Source: Legionellaceae bacterium (GTDB taxonomy: Bacteria; Pseudomonadota; Gammaproteobacteria; Legionellales; Legionellaceae). Taken from it: a stretch of 64,000 nt of DNA. The translations under genes and the position numbers were made by a program. Shown here in pieces: positions 19,083 through 27,781 of the stretch; position 1 is the first letter of the stretch; each line of letters starts with the position of its first letter. The notes below the pieces were generated by a model. The model made no database searches. It was not told the DNA's origin and was given only the letters and a program-made list of their open reading frames with translations. The stretch lies in the NCBI GenBank assembly GCA_020831865.1, contig JAFIFT010000025.1, positions 60,696 through 124,695 of the forward strand. The letters are read 5' to 3'.

Positions 19083-20027
19083 TCAAGATATAGCCTGCTC
19101 CCTGACCGCATCTGCAGTGATTGGGGGAGGGCTTTTTTCTTCTTTTTTTGCCACAGCTTTAAGCAGCGCATTGAGCAGGCCACGCAGCTCACCAGTCAAC
19201 AGGGTTAAAGCGGCATCCTGTTGCAGATAATCCTCTTCCAGCTGACGTAGTTCATTAAATTCATCAATCAAATAGTCGAGACACTTGATGCGTTTGATAA
19301 CACCCTCTTGTGTCAGGCTGAACTGAATATGTTCATTCCAGTTCAACGATATTTCCGATGGAGCCAAGCCCTGTGACAGCAGAGATAATACTTCCTCGGC
19401 CGGCATTTCATATCCTTTGCAGTTAAAGCGCTTTTTCTCATCTTCTGGGGAAAACAGCAGACAGTCTTTAGCGAGTGCAAAATTTTCCGGAATGCTGGAG
19501 GGGGTCGTAATCCAGTTTGCAAAGGTATACGAGAGGGTATCTGCAATATTCAGAGGTTCAAAATGCAGACCGGGAATGGATTTACGCAGCAGAGCCAAGA
19601 GCTGACTGGCCTGATTTTCACTGCTGCTGTTGATCATAATCCGTTGTTCGCTGGTATCTAAAATCGCATGTAATTTTTTTTGTACACAAAAGGATTTAGG
19701 GAGCAGTTCAAATTCAATATCTTCCATCATTTGTGCTTTTTCATTACGTTTGACCTGACGTCCCTGCTGGATTTGAATCTGTTGAATCCTCTCGGCCAGG
19801 ACTCGCTGGATAACTCCACGGGGCAACAGTCGTTCTTCTTTGCCCATGCAAATTAATTTCGCCCCGGCTACTTCCTGCACTAACTCATCGCCAAATGCGG
19901 GTAACCAGCCATAAATAAAGCGTGCATGTGGTGGACAGGGTTTCAAAGATTCTTCTGCCAATGCCAGGGTAAAATCAATCTCCTCATCAAGAGTATATTG
20001 ATAAACCATCAAGTTATTAAACCACAT
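19083..20027 (-). CDS. rdgC: Recombination-associated protein RdgC
   Basis: Ring-forming DNA-binding protein that limits RecA-promoted exchange and acts at replication forks. 314 residues (E. coli 303) with the family start M-W-F-N-N-L-M-V-Y-Q-Y. The frame is open 20 codons further, but ATG 20027 has TAAAGGAAATACT before it and matches the family. The C-terminus has a short Lys/Glu-rich tail. Monocistronic. Confidence 0.95.
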   Translation of the reverse strand: MWFNNLMVYQYTLDEEIDFTLALAEESLKPCPPHARFIYGWLPAFGDELVQEVAGAKLICMGKEERLLPRGVIQRVLAERIQQIQIQQGRQVKRNEKAQMMEDIEFELLPKSFCVQKKLHAILDTSEQRIMINSSSENQASQLLALLRKSIPGLHFEPLNIADTLSYTFANWITTPSSIPENFALAKDCLLFSPEDEKKRFNCKGYEMPAEEVLSLLSQGLAPSEISLNWNEHIQFSLTQEGVIKRIKCLDYLIDEFNELRQLEEDYLQQDAALTLLTGELRGLLNALLKAVAKKEEKSPPPITADAVREQAIS

Positions 20028-20184
20028 AGTATTTCCTTTAGTCTGAATTGAGGTATATTGTGTATGGTACACAGTATAACAAGTCAAGAATCATTGAGAA
20101 ACGGAAAGCGATGAAAAAAACAGGGGCAGATTGCCGCCAATGCTCTGCCTGTTATGAGGCTGCAATTGCCATAAGGAGAGAGTG

Positions 20185-20751
20185 ATGTTATTGGAACGTA
20201 ATAATGCCAGCCTGGTGTTGGTGGATGTTCAGGAAAAATTAGTGCCTTTTATTGTTGAGGCCGAAGCCATGCTCGAACGCTGTGCCTGGCTCCTTGAATT
20301 GGCGAGTGAGTTGCAGGTTCCCCGGCTTATCTCAGAGCAATATCCGCGTGGTCTTGGGACGACGGTCAGCCGGCTGCAAAATATCCTTTCTGGTACGAAG
20401 GCGCTTGAGAAAGTGCATTTTTCCTGCGCGCGTGGAGCAGAATTTAACGCCAATCTGGCCGAGCAAGGACGCAAGCAAGTCATTTTAATGGGGATAGAAA
20501 CCCATGTGTGTGTTCTACAAACGGCACTGGACTTGCTCAGCATGCACTATCAGGTTTATATAGTGGTGGATGCGACCGGGAGCCGATCGCTCATGGATAA
20601 AAAATATGCTTTGAAGCGGATGCAACAGGCTGGTGCACAACTGGTAACCTCAGAGATGGTGTTTTTTGAATGGGTAGAACAAGCCGGCACTGCAGAATTT
20701 AAACATTTAAGTCAGAAATATTTACAACGCAAGGACAGGAGGGGCGAATGA
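20185..20751 (+). CDS. Isochorismatase-fold cysteine hydrolase
   Basis: 188 residues with the family triad: Asp in L-V-L-V-D-V-Q-E near 14, Lys in L-E-K-V-H-F-S near 80, and nucleophile Cys in M-G-I-E-T-H-V-C-V near 113; the cis-peptide G-I-E-T is intact. Likely acts on an amide or related C-N bond, as in YcaC/nicotinamidase-like hydrolases; substrate unknown. GTG at 20182 is an alternative start, but ATG 20185 sits well behind AAGGAGAG. Overlaps the downstream SDR gene by four bases. Confidence 0.82.
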   Translation: MLLERNNASLVLVDVQEKLVPFIVEAEAMLERCAWLLELASELQVPRLISEQYPRGLGTTVSRLQNILSGTKALEKVHFSCARGAEFNANLAEQGRKQVILMGIETHVCVLQTALDLLSMHYQVYIVVDATGSRSLMDKKYALKRMQQAGAQLVTSEMVFFEWVEQAGTAEFKHLSQKYLQRKDRRGE

Positions 20752-21500
20752 AACTTCGGCAACAAGTGGTGATCATTACCGGTGGTGCTTCGGGTATGGG
20801 TAAGGCCTGTGTCGAGCGTTTTTATGGTATGGGGTTGAACGTGGCGGTCTGGGATCAACAGTGTGCACCGGCTATCGAGGAACGCAAGTTACAGATCGCT
20901 TGTGATGTCACGGATGAAGCGCAGGTGCAACAGGCCCTGCAACAAACGCTGGAGCATTTAGGGCGCCCCTCCATTCTGGTCAATTGTGCCGGGATTGCCC
21001 CTGCCAAAAAAATACTGGGCCGTGAGGGGGTGATGGCGCTGGATGGATTTAGCAAGGTCATCGCTGTGAATTTAATCGGCAGCTTTAATGTGATGCGTCT
21101 GGTGGCAGAGGTAATGGCGAAAAATGAAGTTCATGCGGCGCATGATGAACGGGGGGTAATTATCAATACCGCATCTATCGCAGCCTTTGAAGGACAAATC
21201 GGCCAAACCGCCTATAGTGCTTCGAAAGGTGGTGTGGTCGCGATGACACTGCCGGCAGCTCGTGAACTTGCGACCCATGCCATTCGAGTGAATACGATTG
21301 CCCCAGGTTTGATTGCCACGCCGATGCTGGCGGCGATGCCGCAGGAGGTCCAAAAGAGTCTTGCTGAAACCGTAACCTATCCGCAACGCTTGGGACAGGG
21401 GGACGAATTTGCCGCTTTGGTACAGCATATCGTTGAAAATCAATATATTAACGGCGAGACGATTCGTTTGGACGGGGCCTTGCGTATGCAGGCACGCTAA
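20748..21500 (+). CDS. Short-chain dehydrogenase (3-hydroxyacyl-CoA dehydrogenase type 2-like)
   Basis: 250-residue classical SDR: cofactor motif T-G-G-A-S-G-M-G near 11-18, N-C-A-G near 78, catalytic Ser (N-T-A-S-I), and Y-S-A-S-K near 158-162. D-V-T in the adenine-specific position, with the acidic residue at the end of beta-2 (V-W-D-Q), points to NAD. Overall it resembles HSD17B10/type 2 3-hydroxyacyl-CoA dehydrogenases. Coupled to the hydrolase upstream by an ATGA overlap. Confidence 0.85.
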   Translation: MKLRQQVVIITGGASGMGKACVERFYGMGLNVAVWDQQCAPAIEERKLQIACDVTDEAQVQQALQQTLEHLGRPSILVNCAGIAPAKKILGREGVMALDGFSKVIAVNLIGSFNVMRLVAEVMAKNEVHAAHDERGVIINTASIAAFEGQIGQTAYSASKGGVVAMTLPAARELATHAIRVNTIAPGLIATPMLAAMPQEVQKSLAETVTYPQRLGQGDEFAALVQHIVENQYINGETIRLDGALRMQAR

Positions 21501-21645
21501 AGTGGATGTGTCATCCCGATGGCGGTGGCTATCCATCGGCACAACAGGGTTGCTACGGTTCTTTGTTGATAGCTCTAATGCTCTGATCGGACGTTTGGTT
21601 TTACAAGCCCTAAGCACCTATGTGGGTGCTTCGCTGTGCTCTGTT

Positions 21646-22431
21646 TTATAAAAAGGCCTCTTTTTCAATATGACGGGCAAATTCTTGCAGGTGAGGGCGC
21701 TCGGTTTCCTGATGCAGATAGTCCACCAGGCCCTGTAAACGCTGTTGATAATCCATCAGACTCAGATTGCCTCGCATGAGCTCAAAGCGTAAATAAACCC
21801 CATAGGTATTCAATACATCGGTTTCGCAATAATCACGAATAGACTGCAGGTTGCCTGCCTGGTATTGCTCCCATACTCGGGCGCCACTCATGCCCATTTT
21901 ACCCGGAAAGCCCAGCATAGAGGCTATTTCATCCAGGGGGGCAACCGCACGATTTTGATAGGCGGCCAATACATCCATCAGATCAAGATGACGTGAATGG
22001 AAACGGCTTAAATAATTGTTATAGCGAAAATTTTGCAGATTATCCCCATTTTCCCAATAGGTGGGAGCAGCCACACCATGACGCAAAGCACGATAATGGA
22101 GCACAGGCAGGTCAAAGCCTGAGCCATTCCAGCTGATCAAGGTCGGTGTATATTTATCTATCCCTGCAAAAAAGCGGGTAATGAGTTCTTTTTCGGTTGA
22201 TTGCAGCTCACCTAATGACCAGACGCGCAGCTGTTTTCCTTGTGCAAGCACCAGTGATATGGCAACAATGCGATGCGAGGGGTGGGCTAAAAAGTCACTC
22301 TGAGTTTTTTCACGGCGCAGCGCAAACATCGCTTCAGCCGCATCGGCATCCGATAGCTCCTCCAATCCATACATTTTGCGACCATGTTCGATGTCCGGTA
22401 TGGTTTCAATATCGAAGACCAATTCTGCCAT
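21646..22431 (-). CDS. Predicted 3'-5' exonuclease, PolB-like
   Basis: 261 residues of the stand-alone DNA polymerase B exonuclease-like family. D-I-E-T-I-P near residue 6 supplies the DEDD motif I acidic pair, L-I-S-W-N-G-S-G-F-D near 97 motif II, and Y-C-E-T-D-V near 201 motif III (Yx3D). Nuclease on single-stranded DNA or RNA is expected; the cellular role is not established. Stand-alone, convergent with the SDR gene. A short hairpin without a T run (21612-21631) lies in the gap. Confidence 0.85.
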   Translation of the reverse strand: MAELVFDIETIPDIEHGRKMYGLEELSDADAAEAMFALRREKTQSDFLAHPSHRIVAISLVLAQGKQLRVWSLGELQSTEKELITRFFAGIDKYTPTLISWNGSGFDLPVLHYRALRHGVAAPTYWENGDNLQNFRYNNYLSRFHSRHLDLMDVLAAYQNRAVAPLDEIASMLGFPGKMGMSGARVWEQYQAGNLQSIRDYCETDVLNTYGVYLRFELMRGNLSLMDYQQRLQGLVDYLHQETERPHLQEFARHIEKEAFL

Positions 22432-22747
22432 TATTCTATCCTTCCGTAAAAACGCTGAGCCTGTCTCATCCTGTCATTAACATGATTGCTCATTGGGCAT
22501 AGGGCGCCCTATGCTGTTGTTCCTCATGATGTTGCGGGTCGATGAGGGTATGAACAGGATGTTTCGCTAGCATAACGAAGCTATAGCAGACTTTCAAGAA
22601 AAAGCATGTCCGGCTATGGACAGTATTTTGCACAGAATGTATAATGAGAAAATTTTTAGCGAATGATTCTGATGCATAGTGAGGTCTTCCTGATCACAGG
22701 AGATAAGCGGCAGCAGAGGTAGTTTCTTAGGGCGTCCAATCTTCATC
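22432..22747. other. Intergenic region with a perfect 18-bp palindrome
   Basis: No gene seen. Carries divergent leaders for the exonuclease and the BenE transporter and the palindrome at 22497-22514. An open frame on the minus strand (22594-22830) overlaps benE and has no coding features. Confidence 0.5.
22497..22514. promoter_or_regulatory. Perfect palindrome GCATAGGGCGCCCTATGC
   Basis: 18-bp dyad with no central gap, between divergent genes and about 65 bases upstream of the exonuclease start. No T run follows. Form fits a dimeric repressor site, but no regulator gene is adjacent. Confidence 0.35.
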
Positions 22748-23920
22748 ATGTCAAAATATTTTAGTCTTGAAAACGTTGCAGCAGGCCTGGTCACGGTGTT
22801 GGTAGGGTATACCAGTTCCGCTGTGCTCATCTATCAGGCCGCTTTGGCCTGCGGTGCCACTCCAGCACAGGTTGGCTCCTGGTTTTTGGCACTGGGTTTG
22901 GGAATGGGGCTTGGCACCATTATACTATCAGCCTGGTATCGCATACCGGTAATTATCGCATGGTCGACTCCCGGCGCGGTAATGCTCATTGCCAGTGCCG
23001 CGCATTTTAGCATGCCAGAAATTGTGGGGGCGTTTATTGTGTCTGGCCTGTTGATTCTGCTCACCGGACTCAGCGGCGTTTTTGATAAGATCATGCGCTA
23101 TCTACCTTCCTCTCTCGCGCAGGCCATGATGGCCGGTATGCTGCTGCATTTCGGTCTGGACTTGTTTGCTGCTTTGCAACAGCAGGTAGTGTTGGTCAGT
23201 TTAATGGTTTTGGTGTACTTTTTAGGGAAACAATTTGCGCCGCGCTATGCCATCTTATTGGTATTAGTGGCAGGTATCCTGATTGCCCGACAGGAACATT
23301 TGTTTCATTTTTCCGACGTACACGCAGCCTCATTGTCACCAGTATGGGTATGGCCTGCTTTTAGCTGGCAGGCTATGATAGCACTTGCTATCCCCTTATA
23401 TATTATCGCGATGAGTGCACAAAATATCCCGGGTTGGACCATTGTTCGTGCTCACGGTTATGACTTGCCTGCCTCACCGGTTTTGAGTTTTAGTGGGTTT
23501 TTGAATGTTATCTTTGCACCGCTGGGTGCTTTTTCACTCAATCTGGCGGCGATCAGTGCCGCGGCATGTTTGGGAGCTGAGTCTGATGCTGATCCGGCAT
23601 TACGCTATCGCTCGGCAATTATTTCCGGTGTGATCAATCTGATTTTCGCCTTTTTAGGGGCGACTACCGTTGCCTTGCTCGCAATCTTCCCCAAAGATAT
23701 GGTCATGGCGCTTGCCGGTCTGGCGTTATTGGGCACCCTGGGCAACAGTCTGAAGGATACGATTGCCGATGATGCCAACCGGGAACCCGCTTTAATTACC
23801 TTTCTGGTATCCGCATCGGGTTTTAGCCTGTTTGGAATCGGCGCCTCCTTATGGGGACTGCTTCTGGGTATGTTGGTGATGCTTTTACTGCGGGTAAAAA
23901 GTCAAAGACTGCATATATAA
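22748..23920 (+). CDS. BenE family (benzoate/H+ symporter-like) transporter
   Basis: 390-residue integral membrane protein with about 11-12 hydrophobic segments across its length. G-Y-T-S-S-A near 20 and I-A-W-S-T-P-G-A near 74-81 are BenE/YdcO signatures, and an S-A-Q-N-I-P-G segment occurs near 222. E. coli YdcO and Acinetobacter BenE are the reference members. No aromatic catabolic genes adjoin it, so benzoate as substrate is only the family default. Confidence 0.85.
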   Translation: MSKYFSLENVAAGLVTVLVGYTSSAVLIYQAALACGATPAQVGSWFLALGLGMGLGTIILSAWYRIPVIIAWSTPGAVMLIASAAHFSMPEIVGAFIVSGLLILLTGLSGVFDKIMRYLPSSLAQAMMAGMLLHFGLDLFAALQQQVVLVSLMVLVYFLGKQFAPRYAILLVLVAGILIARQEHLFHFSDVHAASLSPVWVWPAFSWQAMIALAIPLYIIAMSAQNIPGWTIVRAHGYDLPASPVLSFSGFLNVIFAPLGAFSLNLAAISAAACLGAESDADPALRYRSAIISGVINLIFAFLGATTVALLAIFPKDMVMALAGLALLGTLGNSLKDTIADDANREPALITFLVSASGFSLFGIGASLWGLLLGMLVMLLLRVKSQRLHI

Positions 23921-23932
23921 CCGGTTTCGGCA

Positions 23933-24100
23933 GGGTAAATACATCTAAACGACGCTTGTAAAATCCAGATGGCTACGATCCTCGCGTTATGCGAAGAATC
24001 CAGATCCGCTCGTCATCCAGAATTGTTTGGATACCGTGCATCACGCAGGGTACGTAGGTAAACCTGAGAGTTTTAGTGTTCTAAAGGTAGCTGCGTGTAC
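23933..24100. repeat. MITE-like intergenic repeat, copy B
   Basis: Second copy of the ~170 bp family: GGGTAAATACATCTAAACGACGCTTGTAAAATC-type left end, CGTTATGCGAAGAATCCAGATCCGCTCGTCATCCAG, GATACCGTGCATCACGCAGG, TTTTAGTGTTC. It is the most diverged of the three: the GCGCTTTATGCGCGG arm has decayed. It lies between the benE-like gene and the transglycosylase gene. Confidence 0.65.
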
Positions 24101-24165
24101 CTTGATTTTGGGGCTTTACAATTTTTCTCAGGCGCGCTTTAATATTCTACCGATTTTTTCCTTGA

Positions 24166-24762
24166 ATGCCGCCCGTGAAAATAACGATGTGTTTTACTTT
24201 AACCTGTGCTTTTGCCCTACTTTCCTCCTGTGTCAAAAGCCCGCCTCAGCAAACCGATAATATTTGCGCCATATTTAAGCAATACCCCTCCTGGTATCGA
24301 GATACTCATCGCACAGAACAAAAATGGGCAGTGCCGATAGCGGTGCAAATGGCTATTATTCATCAGGAGTCGCGCTTTAATGGCAAGGCATTACCGGCTA
24401 GAACAAAATTGTTGTGGGTGATACCCTGGACAAGACCCTCAACGGCTTATGGGTACAGTCAGGCGTTAAAATCCACCTGGAGTCATTACAAGCAAGAGCA
24501 TGGCGGCTATTTTTCATCGCGAACGAGCTTTGCCGATGCAGTTGACTTTATTGGCTGGTATGCCCAACAGGCGCAGAAGCGTGCCGGTATTTCTCCACGT
24601 AATGCGCAACAACTCTATCTGGCTTATCATGAGGGGGTCGGAGGCTTTCTCCAAAAAACCTATAGTAAAAAACCTTGGTTAATTGCGGTTGCTAAAAAAG
24701 TGCAGGCACGTTCAGATACCTTTCAGCGTCAGCTGAATGGCTGTCGCGGAAAATTTTCCTGA
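24166..24762 (+). CDS. Lipoprotein lytic transglycosylase (SLT domain)
   Basis: 198 residues. A hydrophobic N-terminus ends in a lipobox L-L-S-S-C (Cys near residue 22), so the protein should be an outer-membrane or periplasmic lipoprotein. The rest is an SLT-type lysozyme-like domain: catalytic Glu in I-I-H-Q-E-S-R-F near 69, A-Y-G-Y-S-Q-A near 97, and A-Y-H-E-G near 155. Cleaves peptidoglycan between MurNAc and GlcNAc. GTG 24175 and ATG 24187 are alternative starts that still keep the lipobox. Upstream sequence is repeat copy B. Confidence 0.8.
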   Translation: MPPVKITMCFTLTCAFALLSSCVKSPPQQTDNICAIFKQYPSWYRDTHRTEQKWAVPIAVQMAIIHQESRFNGKALPARTKLLWVIPWTRPSTAYGYSQALKSTWSHYKQEHGGYFSSRTSFADAVDFIGWYAQQAQKRAGISPRNAQQLYLAYHEGVGGFLQKTYSKKPWLIAVAKKVQARSDTFQRQLNGCRGKFS

Positions 24763-25011
24763 AACATCGTTTCACATCTGTATTCTGTTCTATACTCAAG
24801 TTTACCGTAGCAGGGGCTGACCGATTTTTTTAAATCCGGCAGCATTTTCCTGATCACTCTCTTTCCAGGTTGGGAATCGCCAGGCACAGACTGTCCGCTG
24901 CTCAAAAAAAGCGCTGAAAAAATGTAAAAACTTATCGTGTCGCCTGTGTGAAGGGTGACTTTGGCGCTCACAAAAGGTAGGATATCCAATACAGATAAAC
25001 AGGAGTGTATG

Positions 25012-25692
25012 ATGCGTTTAATGCTATTAGGCGCGCCCGGGGCTGGCAAGGGGACTCAGGCGCAAAAATTAATACAGTATTTTAATATCCCGCAGATTTC
25101 CACCGGGGATATGTTACGGGCCGCTGTTAAAAAAGGTTCGGAATTGGGAAAAATAGCGGAATCGACGATGGCGGCAGGTAAATTGGTGCCGGATAACCTA
25201 ATTATTAATTTGGTCAAAGAGCGATTGTCCCATGCCGATTGTGCCACTGGCTTCCTGTTTGATGGTTTTCCACGGACTATTGCCCAGGCAGACGCACTGA
25301 AAGGGGCGAATATCAAGCTGGATCATGTGATTAATCTGATGGTGCCTGATCAGGTGATTATGGACAGGATTACCGGACGTCGGGTGCATCCTGCCTCAGG
25401 TCGGGTGTATCACATTAAATATAATCCTCCCAAGCGAGACGGCGTGGATGATCAAAGCGGCGAAGCTTTGATTCAGCGTCCTGATGATTCCTGTGAGACG
25501 GTTGAACATCGTTTACAGGTGTACCATGCACAGACTCAACCCTTAATCGAATATTATTCCGCTCTACAGAAAACCTCTGAAAAGGCTCCTCAACTGCATA
25601 GTATTGATGGAACTGGTTCGGTGGATGATGTGTTTGCGCGTATCATCGGTGCCATGCACAATGTCGCAAAGGAGCATAGCTCATGTCCGTAA
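25012..25692 (+). CDS. adk: Adenylate kinase
   Basis: Interconverts AMP, ADP and ATP. 226 residues; P-loop G-A-P-G-A-G-K-G-T at 7-15, AMP-binding F-D-G-F-P-R-T near 81-87, and a long LID beginning G-R-R-V-H-P near 122. The LID lacks the four Cys of Zn-binding forms. The frame is open upstream, but ATG 25012 follows AGGAG by six bases and matches the family. Overlaps the thioredoxin gene by ten bases. Confidence 0.97.
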   Translation: MRLMLLGAPGAGKGTQAQKLIQYFNIPQISTGDMLRAAVKKGSELGKIAESTMAAGKLVPDNLIINLVKERLSHADCATGFLFDGFPRTIAQADALKGANIKLDHVINLMVPDQVIMDRITGRRVHPASGRVYHIKYNPPKRDGVDDQSGEALIQRPDDSCETVEHRLQVYHAQTQPLIEYYSALQKTSEKAPQLHSIDGTGSVDDVFARIIGAMHNVAKEHSSCP

Positions 25693-26048
25693 AAACATTA
25701 AACAGGGCTGATTTTGAGTCAACCATAGCGGAAAATGAAGTGGTGCTGCTTGATTTCTGGGCTTCGTGGTGTGCGCCCTGCACGGCTTTTGCGCCCGTTT
25801 TTGAAAAACAGGCGGAGCTTAACCCGGATCTTTATTTCGCCAAGGTTGATATTGAGCAGGAAGCTGAGTTGGCGGAGCTGTTTGCTATCCGGTCTATCCC
25901 GCATCTTATGATTGTGAAACAAGGTATTGTGATTTATTCTGAGGCTGGTGCCATGCCAGAGTCAACGTTGCAAGAGCTGATTACGCAGGCAAAAGACGTC
26001 GATATGAGCAAGGTGCGCGCTGAAATAGAAGCGCAAGAGAAACAGTAA
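25683..26048 (+). CDS. Thioredoxin family protein with CAPC active site
   Basis: 121 residues: thioredoxin fold with W-C30-A-P-C33 and cis-Pro in S-I-P-H near 77. The usual WCGPC Gly is Ala, and the C-terminus carries an extra helix rich in Glu and Lys (100-121). The start lies inside the end of adk, so the two genes are cotranscribed. A role in general disulfide reduction is likely but its partner is unknown; it is probably not the main TrxA. Confidence 0.88.
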   Translation: MSVKTLNRADFESTIAENEVVLLDFWASWCAPCTAFAPVFEKQAELNPDLYFAKVDIEQEAELAELFAIRSIPHLMIVKQGIVIYSEAGAMPESTLQELITQAKDVDMSKVRAEIEAQEKQ

Positions 26049-26065
26049 GGCTACTCAGTCAGGAG

Positions 26066-26089
26066 AAAAGCCCTGTTTTTACAGGGCTT
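26066..26089 (-). terminator. Rho-independent terminator of pntB
   Basis: On the minus strand AAGCCCTG, loop, CAGGGCTT, then TTTTC; the stem includes the pntB stop codon. The plus side lacks a T run, but the hairpin may also mark the end of the adk-thioredoxin transcript. Confidence 0.65.
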
Positions 26090-27473
26090 CCAGTGCTTTG
26101 ATAATGGATTCGGTCATATGCTTGGCATCGCCAAACAGCATATGGGTATTGGCTTGGTAAAAGAGTATATTATCTACCCCGGCATAACCGGGAGACAGAC
26201 CCCGTTTGACAAAAAGTACGGTTTTAGCTTTTTCCACTTCCAATATGGGCATGCCGTAGATAGGGGAAGATGAGTCGCTTTTGGCGGAGGGATTGGTGAT
26301 ATCATTGGCCCCGATCACATAGGCAATATCGCAAGCGGCAAAATCACGATTAATCTCATCCTGTTCAAAAACGCGATCATAGGGAATATTCGCTTCGGCC
26401 AGCAGTACGTTCATGTGACCGGGCATGCGGCCTGCGACGGGGTGAATGGCAAATCTGACTCGGGTGCCTTTTTTTTCCAGAATATCGACAAGCTCTTTGA
26501 TAGCATGTTGCGCATGGGCAACTGCCATGCCATAACCCGGGACAATAATCACATCCTTGGCTTTTGACAGCAGAAAGGCAGCATCCTCGCCATTGGCTTG
26601 CTGAACTTGCCGGTCTTCCGCCGACTCGGCAAGATCCGTATCAGAAGCTTTGGCGATACCGCCAAAAATCACATTCAGGAAGGAGCGATTCATTCCCTTA
26701 CACATGATGTAACTAAGTATGGCACCACTGGCTCCCACCAGCGCTCCCGTAATGACCAGCAGGTGGTTACTGAGCGTAAATCCAATGCCCGCGGCAGCCC
26801 AGCCGGAATAGGAGTTTAACATCGATATGACGACCGGCATATCCGCACCGCCAATAGGTATAATCAGCAAAACCCCCAGGAGCAGGGCCAGCATCGCCAG
26901 CAAATGAAACATCCATAGATTTTGCGCGAAAATCACCATGGTGAGCAACGCGAGGATACACACCCCCAGAGCCAGGTTAATCCAACTGTGTGCTGGCATA
27001 CGAATAGGCTTCCCCGACATGATGCCTTGCAGTTTGAGAAAGGCAATGATAGAGCCGGTAAAGGTCAAGCCCCCAACCACCAGGCCGATACTCATTTCCA
27101 GCAGACTGCTTTTGAAAATGGCGCCTGTTTGTCCCAGACCAAAGGTAGCAGGCGCCAGGAAAGCGCAGTAGGCAACCAGCACCGCTGCCAAACCTACCAG
27201 GGAATGAAAGCCAGCCACTAACTGGGGCACCGCCGTCATATTAATTTTCAGAGCAATGCTGGTGCCGACTATCGCACCCGCTAATAACATCATCAGCACG
27301 GTTACATGATGACTTAAACCGGGTAGCATCAGGGTTGCCCCTACGGCCAATCCCATACCCACCATCCCCAGTATATTACCACGCCGAGAGGTTACCGGAC
27401 TGGCCAAGCCTTTTAGTGCTAAAATAAAGCAAATCGCCGCAATGAGATAAATAAAGGGTGAAAGCGTGTTCAT
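26079..27473 (-). CDS. pntB: NAD(P) transhydrogenase subunit beta
   Basis: Proton-pumping transhydrogenase subunit carrying the membrane domain II and the NADP(H)-binding domain III. 464 residues: about nine hydrophobic segments in the first ~260, then V-P-G-Y-G-M-A-V-A near 313 and G-A-N-D-I near 395, both in domain III. Third gene of the pntAA-pntAB-pntB operon (minus strand). It supplies NADPH from NADH using the proton gradient. Confidence 0.96.
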   Translation of the reverse strand: MNTLSPFIYLIAAICFILALKGLASPVTSRRGNILGMVGMGLAVGATLMLPGLSHHVTVLMMLLAGAIVGTSIALKINMTAVPQLVAGFHSLVGLAAVLVAYCAFLAPATFGLGQTGAIFKSSLLEMSIGLVVGGLTFTGSIIAFLKLQGIMSGKPIRMPAHSWINLALGVCILALLTMVIFAQNLWMFHLLAMLALLLGVLLIIPIGGADMPVVISMLNSYSGWAAAGIGFTLSNHLLVITGALVGASGAILSYIMCKGMNRSFLNVIFGGIAKASDTDLAESAEDRQVQQANGEDAAFLLSKAKDVIIVPGYGMAVAHAQHAIKELVDILEKKGTRVRFAIHPVAGRMPGHMNVLLAEANIPYDRVFEQDEINRDFAACDIAYVIGANDITNPSAKSDSSSPIYGMPILEVEKAKTVLFVKRGLSPGYAGVDNILFYQANTHMLFGDAKHMTESIIKALEAL

Positions 27474-27484
27474 GGTTTTTTATC

Positions 27485-27781
27485 CTATTTTTTATACATG
27501 CGAAGCATGCGTTGTGTTACCACAAACCCACCAAAAATATTAATCGCGGCGATAAAAATCGCAATGGCTCCAAGCCAGCTTACTGCGCCGGTTTCCGCAG
27601 AACCCAGCGCAATAATCGCGCCTAATATAATGATGCTGGAAATAGCGTTGGTTACGGACATCAGCGGGGTATGCAGGGAGGGGGTGACCTTCCACACGAC
27701 ATAGTAACCGACAAAACAGGCCAATACGAATATGGTTAATATGGCAATGTAGGGGCTGCCCAAGGTATTGAGTTCATTCAT
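27485..27781 (-). CDS. pntAB: NAD(P) transhydrogenase subunit alpha part 2
   Basis: 98 residues with three or four membrane segments, the separate membrane part of Pnt[18 protein letters not shown] near 32-48 is the conserved stretch around the proton channel. The four-base overlap with pntAA shows a split, translationally coupled subunit, as in Rhodospirillum rubrum rather than the fused PntA of E. coli. Confidence 0.95.
   Translation of the reverse strand: MNELNTLGSPYIAILTIFVLACFVGYYVVWKVTPSLHTPLMSVTNAISSIIILGAIIALGSAETGAVSWLGAIAIFIAAINIFGGFVVTQRMLRMYKK

Noticed and set aside
21612..21631. AAGCACC/GGTGCTT hairpin as a terminator between the SDR and exonuclease genes
   Set aside because: No T run on either strand; kept only as a possible Rho-region hairpin.
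24027..24260. 77-codon open frame before the transglycosylase gene
   Set aside because: It begins in the dispersed repeat copy B and ends inside the transglycosylase gene in another frame.
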